In this document: positions 1 through 4,460 of the stretch, piece after piece
Layout: each line of letters opens with the position of its first letter
How positions within the stretch are numbered: the stretch's first letter is position 1
Source of the DNA: an uncultured Bacteriovorax sp.
GTDB taxonomy: Bacteria; Bdellovibrionota; Bacteriovoracia; Bacteriovoracales; Bacteriovoracaceae
DNA: 7,329 nucleotides
Direction of reading: 5' to 3'
NCBI GenBank assembly: GCA_946482295.1
Contig: CAMLRB010000176.1
Span: 1-7,329 of the forward strand
The notes under the pieces: generated by a model
Seen by the model: only the letters and a program-made list of their open reading frames with translations
What the model was told of the DNA's origin: nothing
The model's database searches: none
Translations under genes and position numbers: made by a program

Positions 1-526
1 AGAGAGTGATCGAAGCGGTTGGAAGTATAAATTCTGAAGCTTCAGTATCAGGTCTTCTGAAACCTTCAACGAAAATAAAAAAGTTAGATAAATACAGGGC
101 CATCCAGTTGAGCATAATTGTCGATAGAACTTCATGCACACCAAACTTTGCTTTTAAAAATCCTGATAGTCCACCATATAAACCCGAAGCTGTCATCGCC
201 GCTAAAAGCGCGAGAGGGATATGGAGCCACATCGGAAGCTGAACGAGATAACCTACGGCGGTTGCCGTTAGAGCTCCGATAATAAACTGTCCTTCAGCAC
301 CAATATTAAAAAGACCTGTGCGAAAAGCAAAAGCAACAGAGAGTCCTGTCAGGATGAGGGGGGTTGAGCGGATGAGAACATAGGCCAGATAATTAGGTTT
401 CGCCGTCACACCTTCCCACATGACTTGATAAGCTTCAAGGGGAGAGATGTTCGATACTTTAAGAATGATGGCGCCGATAATGAAACCAATGAGGATCGAA
501 AATAAACTTAGAACGATTTTTTTCAT
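1..526 (-). CDS. BMP-type ABC importer permease (nucleoside transporter family), partial at its C-terminus
   Basis: Inner-membrane permease of an ABC importer in the BPD_transp_2 (YufP/NupP-like) family, probably carrying purine nucleosides delivered by the binding protein encoded at the head of the same operon. Translating the minus strand from the ATG at 526 gives 175 open residues before the window edge. Visible features are an N-terminal hydrophobic helix (about 4-22), further hydrophobic segments near 46-68, 81-97, 103-124 and 135-153, the family-typical motif NIGAEGQ at 74-80, and GVHEVLSTIMLN at 129-140, which resembles the family's conserved mid-protein segment. Full-length relatives are roughly 300-370 residues, so about half is missing to the left. 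The start is supported by a strong Shine-Dalgarno and a 4-base ATGA overlap with the ATPase stop. The family call is firm. The nucleoside specificity is inferred from the operon, and the wider family also includes sugar permeases. Confidence 0.9.
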   Translation of the reverse strand, partial: MKKIVLSLFSILIGFIIGAIILKVSNISPLEAYQVMWEGVTAKPNYLAYVLIRSTPLILTGLSVAFAFRTGLFNIGAEGQFIIGALTATAVGYLVQLPMWLHIPLALLAAMTASGLYGGLSGFLKAKFGVHEVLSTIMLNWMALYLSNFFIFVEGFRRPDTEASEFILPTASITL

Positions 527-2055
527 TGCCCGCCTCCCATGAGGAGACCGATTTGCTCTTTGAGAGTTGAAGGAGGAATCGTTTTCAATTCTTCTGGCGA
601 AAATTCACGATTGATTTGCCCTTCATTAATAACTGAAATGCGATCTGAGAGATTGATAATTTCATCCAACTCATATGAGATGAGAAGAATGGCCTTGCCG
701 TCATCTCTTAACTTTAAAAGTTCAGCATGAATAAATTCAATTGCACCAACATCGAGACCACGAGTAGGTTGAAAGGCCACAAGAACATCAGGATTGTGGG
801 CAATCTCACGGGCCAGAATAATTTTTTGCTGATTTCCACCTGAGAGGTCACTGGCCGGACATTCTAAACTTGGAGTTCTAATGTCAAAACGTTCAACCAA
901 TTCTTTGGCAAATTGAGTGATGGCATTTCTTTTAATAAATCCTGAAGTTGAAAAACGCGGAGATGAAATTTCAGGGATCACACAGTTGTCACTCACCGAA
1001 TAGTCGACAACGAGACCATTTTTTTGCCGATCAGCTGGTATGATTGATATTTTGTTCTCGTATATTTTTTTAGGTGTACTGTTGGCCAGGTCTTTTGAGT
1101 TTAACAAGATTCGTCCATAATGAACTTTTCTCATTCCACCAAGAGCTTCAACTAATTCACTTTGACCATTTCCATCGATTCCCGAAAGCCCCATGATTTC
1201 TCCAGCGCGGAGTTCGAGATTAAAATCGTTGAGGGCAAAGAGATCTTTATTATTTTTTACTTTAAGTTGTTCAATGCGAAGAAGAACCGGACATTCAGTC
1301 GCAAGGGCGGCTTTTTTGCTCGTCAGCTCAACCTTTCTTCCGACCATTTTTGAAGCGAGTTCTTGTTCGCTTGTCGTTGCGACTTCTACCGTTTCAACAA
1401 AACGTCCTTTGCGAATAATCGTACACCTGTCGGCGACGGCTTTTATCTCATGCATTTTGTGTGTGATCATGAGAATGGTTTTACCCTGATCTTTAAGTTC
1501 ACGAACAATGTTGAGAAATTCATCGATTTCTTGTGGGGTGAGCACGGCCGTAGGTTCATCGAAGATGAGAATTTCGGCGTGACGACAAAGTGTTTTTAAA
1601 ATTTCCACTCGCTGTTGCATGCCCACTGTGAGGTCTTCAATTTTTTGATCGAGATCAAGATTGAAGCGATAACGCTCATTAATTTTTTGAACTTCTCTTC
1701 GCGATTTTGAGTAATCGATTGTACCGAGAAATTGGCGGGGTTCTAAACCTAAAATAACGTTTTGAAGTATAGTAAAGGGGCGAACAAGCATGAAGTGCTG
1801 GTGAACCATTCCAAGACCGTGAGCGATGGCATCGCGAGATGAGCCGAAATCTACGATTTCTCCCATTATTTTAATTTCACCACCAGCATCTGGTTTATGC
1901 ATTCCAAAGAGTGTGCGCATGAGCGTTGATTTCCCTGCACCGTTTTCTCCGAGGAGCGCATGAACTTCACCTTTTTTTACATTGAAGGTGAGGTCTTGAA
2001 AAGAAACGCAAGTTCCAAAACTTTTAGTTAAGTTCTTTACTTCAATCGCTAGCAT
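523..2055 (-). CDS. ABC importer ATP-binding protein with two nucleotide-binding domains (BMP/nucleoside type)
   Basis: Cytoplasmic energy-coupling ATPase of the importer; 510 residues, the usual length for YufO/RbsA-type tandem ATPases. Domain 1 has Walker A GENGAGKST (36-44), Q-loop Gln86, signature LTVGMQQ (142-148), Walker B ILIFDEP (162-168) and the switch His199. Domain 2 is degenerate in the way usual for this family: a Walker-A-like GIDGNGQSE (292-300), a normal signature LSGGNQQ (404-410), a Walker B region reading VAFQPTRGLD (426-435) without the Asp-Glu pair, and SYELDE (460-465) in place of the switch His. This implies one competent and one degenerate ATP site. The ATG directly follows the TAA of the binding-protein gene, in the same frame, with no clear Shine-Dalgarno, so initiation probably relies on ribosomes finishing the upstream gene. 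The gene overlaps the permease start by 4 bases. RbsA-like sugar ATPases look similar; the BMP neighbour points to nucleosides. Confidence 0.95.
   Translation of the reverse strand: MLAIEVKNLTKSFGTCVSFQDLTFNVKKGEVHALLGENGAGKSTLMRTLFGMHKPDAGGEIKIMGEIVDFGSSRDAIAHGLGMVHQHFMLVRPFTILQNVILGLEPRQFLGTIDYSKSRREVQKINERYRFNLDLDQKIEDLTVGMQQRVEILKTLCRHAEILIFDEPTAVLTPQEIDEFLNIVRELKDQGKTILMITHKMHEIKAVADRCTIIRKGRFVETVEVATTSEQELASKMVGRKVELTSKKAALATECPVLLRIEQLKVKNNKDLFALNDFNLELRAGEIMGLSGIDGNGQSELVEALGGMRKVHYGRILLNSKDLANSTPKKIYENKISIIPADRQKNGLVVDYSVSDNCVIPEISSPRFSTSGFIKRNAITQFAKELVERFDIRTPSLECPASDLSGGNQQKIILAREIAHNPDVLVAFQPTRGLDVGAIEFIHAELLKLRDDGKAILLISYELDEIINLSDRISVINEGQINREFSPEELKTIPPSTLKEQIGLLMGGGQ
533..538 (-). 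promoter_or_regulatory. Shine-Dalgarno of the permease gene
   Basis: The minus strand reads GGGAGG, then a 6-base spacer, then the permease ATG at 526-524. The site lies inside the last codons of the ATPase gene (its Gly-Gly-Gly-Gln tail). This fixes the permease start and suggests translation coupled to the upstream gene. Confidence 0.75.
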
Positions 2056-3060
2056 TTATTTAAGCGACTTTGCAAATTTAGTGTAATCTTTTTCGTTGGC
2101 CGGAACTTTGATTTTTCCGTCTGTGATTTTTTTCTTTAAATCAATAACGTCATTCATAAGGGCCATAGGAATCATTTTCATCGTTGTTGGAGCAACATCA
2201 ACGGCACCATCTTTAAGACCGTAGGTAATTGTCGTCCCGCCTTTAAAAGAGCCTTTCGAGAAATCACGAACAACATTGTAGATTGCATTGTCGATTCTCT
2301 TCATGCTTGAAGTGATAACGTTTTTTGGAGCGAGGTAGTTTTGGTCGCGGTCAACCCCGATCGCGAATTTATTTTTTTCTTTAACAGCTTCAATAACTCC
2401 GTCACCAACGGCCCCAGCAGCGTGGAAAACAACATCAGCATTCTTACCAATCATTTGGTTAGCGATTGCTTTTCCTTTAGCAGCATCTGTAAAAGATTCT
2501 GCATGTTGCTCTAGAATATTTACGTTTTTGTTAGCGTATTTTGCTCCCGCCTTATATCCGTATTGGAAGGCGTGAATGATTGGAACGCTCATTCCTCCAA
2601 TGAAACCGAGTGTATTGGTCTTTGTCATCTTTGCGCCGATGTATCCCGCAAGAAAAGCTCCTTCTTCGGCCTTAAACATTACACAAACAACGTTGGCCGG
2701 AGTTTTGTCTCCATATGAGTAATCGATGATCGCATATTTTTGTTTTGGGTTTTGTTTAGCAGCGAGAAGAATAGCGTCGGCCATTTTAAATCCGATCCCC
2801 CAGATAAGATCGTGTTTTGAATCTAGCAGTGTTTCTAAATTAGAAGCGTAGTCTGCGTCTTGTTTAGATTCTTGATAACTGATCTTGATCCCCATTTCTT
2901 TTTTTGTTTTTTGGAGACCTTCCCAGGCCGATTGATTGAATGATTGGTCATTAACACCACCAACATCCGTAACCATTCCAACTTTTATTTGTTGAGCAAA
3001 TGTCGAATTTAAAAGTGTTGAACTAAAAAGTAAGATGACAGCGAAAACGACGTTTTTCAT
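2056..3060 (-). CDS. BMP family (PnrA-like) periplasmic substrate-binding protein
   Basis: Ligand-binding protein of the importer, expected in the periplasm. Characterised relatives (PnrA/TmpC of Treponema, BMP proteins) bind purine nucleosides. From the chosen start it is 334 residues. Residues 1-22 form a signal peptide (Lys-Lys-free but with Lys2, a hydrophobic core at 4-17, and Ser-Thr-Phe-Ala before Gln23). There is no lipobox Cys, unlike the lipoproteins of spirochaetes and Gram-positives. Family motifs follow: VTDVGGVNDQSFNQSAWEGL (30-49), GIGF (88-91), AIIDYS (110-115), FKAEEGAFLAGY (129-140), HAAGAVGDGVIEA (213-225) and GVDRDQ (235-240). The aspartates, the asparagine and the phenylalanine in these motifs sit where the family contacts nucleoside. 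The ATG at 3060 is preferred over in-frame ATGs at 3069 and 3087 because AAGGA lies 9 bases upstream of it and because the signal peptide then begins normally. First gene of the leftward operon. The nucleoside substrate is inferred from the family. Confidence 0.93.
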   Translation of the reverse strand: MKNVVFAVILLFSSTLLNSTFAQQIKVGMVTDVGGVNDQSFNQSAWEGLQKTKKEMGIKISYQESKQDADYASNLETLLDSKHDLIWGIGFKMADAILLAAKQNPKQKYAIIDYSYGDKTPANVVCVMFKAEEGAFLAGYIGAKMTKTNTLGFIGGMSVPIIHAFQYGYKAGAKYANKNVNILEQHAESFTDAAKGKAIANQMIGKNADVVFHAAGAVGDGVIEAVKEKNKFAIGVDRDQNYLAPKNVITSSMKRIDNAIYNVVRDFSKGSFKGGTTITYGLKDGAVDVAPTTMKMIPMALMNDVIDLKKKITDGKIKVPANEKDYTKFAKSLK

Positions 3061-3069
3061 GTGGGTCAT

Positions 3070-3074
3070 TCCTT
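3070..3074 (-). promoter_or_regulatory. Shine-Dalgarno of the BMP binding-protein gene
   Basis: The minus strand reads AAGGA followed by 9 bases and the ATG at 3060. An in-frame ATG at 3069 begins inside or immediately after this site, and the one at 3087 lies upstream of it, so this site decides in favour of 3060. Confidence 0.65.
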
Positions 3075-3092
3075 GTAGGTAAATCAACTATG

Positions 3093-3136
3093 TCTAGGCC
3101 CGACAAAGCTATCATTAATGCCCAAAAACGGCTAGA
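3093..3136. repeat. Imperfect inverted repeat in the divergent region
   Basis: TCTAGGCC at 3093-3100 pairs with GGCTAGA at 3130-3136 through five base pairs, a one-base bulge (G3098) and two more pairs. The loop is about 29 bases and contains the palindrome CATTAATG. It would lie in the untranslated leader of the leftward (BMP) transcript if that starts upstream, or could serve as a two-half-site operator. The match is short and could be chance. Confidence 0.3.
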
Positions 3137-3140
3137 TAGA

Positions 3141-3170
3141 TTTACAAACGAAACTTTTAGATGGTTTAAT
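3141..3170 (+). promoter_or_regulatory. Candidate sigma70-type promoter for the TolC-RND operon
   Basis: A -35-like TTTACA (3141-3146, 5 of 6 to TTGACA) and a -10-like TTTAAT (3165-3170, 5 of 6 to TATAAT) are separated by 18 bases. Transcription would begin near 3177, giving a leader of about 50 bases before the ATG at 3228. Chosen by consensus match only; the host's promoter consensus is unknown. Confidence 0.45.
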
Positions 3171-3218
3171 CAGTATACCCAATTACTTGAGTGAAAACTG
3201 ATAGATATGCTCTAACAC

Positions 3219-3222
3219 AGGA
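3219..3222 (+). promoter_or_regulatory. Shine-Dalgarno of the TolC-family gene
   Basis: AGGA is followed by a 5-base spacer and the ATG at 3228. Modest strength, but it supports the start that gives a complete signal peptide. Confidence 0.5.
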
Positions 3223-3227
3223 CCTTT

Positions 3228-4460
3228 ATGCGTAAGATCCCCGTCACAATTTTTGTTTCTTTGATGATGATTTCCCAAGCTTCTTTTGCAGTGAGCCTCG
3301 AGGCCAGTTTCTCCAGTGCCCTCGCGACGAACGTCACAGAAAAAATAAATGATTCTCGCATTCAGCAGCGAATGGAGCAAAAGCGCCAGGAACAAAGTGC
3401 TTATCTTCCGAGTGTAGGTTTAAAAGGCACCTATAACAAACAAGATAAGATAGATTCGACAAGAACGGTGGGACTGAATCTCTCCCAATCTCTCTACAAC
3501 GGTGGTCGAGACTCTCTCGCGATTGAAAGTGCAAACACCAATATCGAAATAGCCCGCAATCAACGTCAAATTGATCGCAAGGCCCTTCTCCTGGATGTGA
3601 TCGAAGCGTATTACACTTATTATTTGAACTTAAATGACATGAGCAACCTCGAATTGTTAAAGAAACAAAGTAAAGAGCGCTCTGATGAAATTAGAAAGCG
3701 TGTGCAGATAGGGCGAGCACGAAGGGGAGAACAGCTTCAGGCCGAAGCGCAACTGGCGAGTGTTGAGGCTCAGGCCTTCAACGGTTCGGGACTTTTACAT
3801 GAAAGTGAATCGCTGTTTTATTTAATCACTGGTCTTCCTAAAGAAGATAAACCTGAAGTGCAAACTGAAACCGGAATGAATCTCCAGGCGAAAACGCTAG
3901 ATGAATATTTAGCGGTCGCTCTTAACCAGGAAGATGTGAAAAATCGCCGGCTCGCACTTGAACAAATTGAACGTGAAATTAAAGTTTCAAAAAGCCATTA
4001 CCTTCCAAGTTTAGATCTCACTTCCAATTATTATTTTGATCGTAACGGTGGATCGGCCGCTCAAAGAAATTCAGACTGGGATATTGGTCTGCAACTTGTT
4101 TTTCCACTTTATGAAGGGGGATTTTCTCAAGCGACTTATAGAGAAAATATTGAACGTAAAACAACAGCAACTTATGAACTCACTGATTATGAAAAAGCGA
4201 TTAAAATTGAAGTGACAAAAAGATATGAAACATTCCGTCGCTACAATGATCAAATCAAAGCTTTTGATCTTGCTCTTGATAAAGGTAAACGCAGTTATGA
4301 TGAAGCCGTAAAAGATTATCGCCTCGGATTGGTTTCCAATTTGGATGTCCTCTCGGCCCTAAACATTTATCTCGATAACAAACGTAACGCCGAAAAAACA
4401 CGCATTCAGGCCCTCATGAACAAACACATGCTCGAAGCCGTAGTAGGAGAAATGAAGTGA
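3228..4460 (+). CDS. TolC-family outer-membrane efflux protein
   Basis: Outer-membrane channel component of a tripartite efflux or export system, forming a trimeric beta-barrel with a periplasmic alpha-helical tunnel. The 410-residue product starts with a signal peptide (residues 1-21, ending Ser-Phe-Ala before Val22). The mature part shows the internal duplication typical of OEP (PF02321) proteins. YLPS at 59-62 and LYNGG at 89-93 in the first half recur as YLPS at 258-261 and LYEGG at 294-298 in the second. Each is followed by long polar helices, with paired turn segments RVQIGRARRGEQLQAEAQL (158-176) and DYRLGLVSNLDVLSALNIY (363-381). The length is typical for the family. It is the first gene of the rightward operon and overlaps the RND transporter start by 4 bases (GTGA), which strongly implies they work together. 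The exported substrate cannot be read from the sequence. Sister families such as metal-efflux CzcC-like proteins are not excluded. Confidence 0.93.
   Translation: MRKIPVTIFVSLMMISQASFAVSLEASFSSALATNVTEKINDSRIQQRMEQKRQEQSAYLPSVGLKGTYNKQDKIDSTRTVGLNLSQSLYNGGRDSLAIESANTNIEIARNQRQIDRKALLLDVIEAYYTYYLNLNDMSNLELLKKQSKERSDEIRKRVQIGRARRGEQLQAEAQLASVEAQAFNGSGLLHESESLFYLITGLPKEDKPEVQTETGMNLQAKTLDEYLAVALNQEDVKNRRLALEQIEREIKVSKSHYLPSLDLTSNYYFDRNGGSAAQRNSDWDIGLQLVFPLYEGGFSQATYRENIERKTTATYELTDYEKAIKIEVTKRYETFRRYNDQIKAFDLALDKGKRSYDEAVKDYRLGLVSNLDVLSALNIYLDNKRNAEKTRIQALMNKHMLEAVVGEMK
4444..4449 (+). promoter_or_regulatory. Shine-Dalgarno of the RND transporter gene
   Basis: TAGGAG is followed by a 7-base spacer and the GTG at 4457. 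It lies within the final codons of the TolC-family gene. It makes GTG the best start despite a nearby ATG at 4452, which is in the TolC frame and hits a stop two codons later. Confidence 0.75.

Larger units (their letters stand above)
3061..3227. other. Divergent intergenic region between the importer and efflux operons
   Basis: This is the only non-coding stretch in the window (167 bp) and it must carry the start signals of both operons unless they are transcribed from inside the opposing genes. It is more AT-rich than its flanks. It contains a plausible rightward promoter, Shine-Dalgarno sites at each end, an imperfect inverted repeat and the perfect 8-bp palindrome CATTAATG at 3113-3120. 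I could not find a convincing -35/-10 pair for the leftward operon. A lone TATACT on the minus strand at 3172-3177 has no good partner. No tRNA, no riboswitch consensus and no Rho-independent terminator was seen. Confidence 0.8.

Noticed and set aside
404..526. Second degenerate ATPase domain as a sign of gene decay
   Set aside because: A degenerate Walker A/B and a missing switch His in the C-terminal domain are normal for RbsA/YufO-type tandem ATPases; the reading frame is full length. The decay idea concerned the ATPase's C-terminal half, encoded at about 523-1200.
539..1599. Several 60-100 residue plus-strand open frames across the ATPase gene
   Set aside because: All are antisense to a well-supported ABC ATPase with full family motifs.
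3061..3087. Longer N-terminus for the BMP protein starting at 3087 or 3069
   Set aside because: The extra residues would precede a normal signal peptide, and the AAGGA site is placed correctly only for the ATG at 3060.
3172..3177. TATACT on the minus strand as a -10 element for the BMP operon
   Set aside because: No acceptable -35 at 16-18 bases upstream and no extended -10 TG; kept only as a weak possibility.
3183..3395. 70-residue minus-strand open frame overlapping the TolC start
   Set aside because: Runs across the TolC signal-peptide region and ends in the intergenic region; no recognisable motif, better explained as chance.
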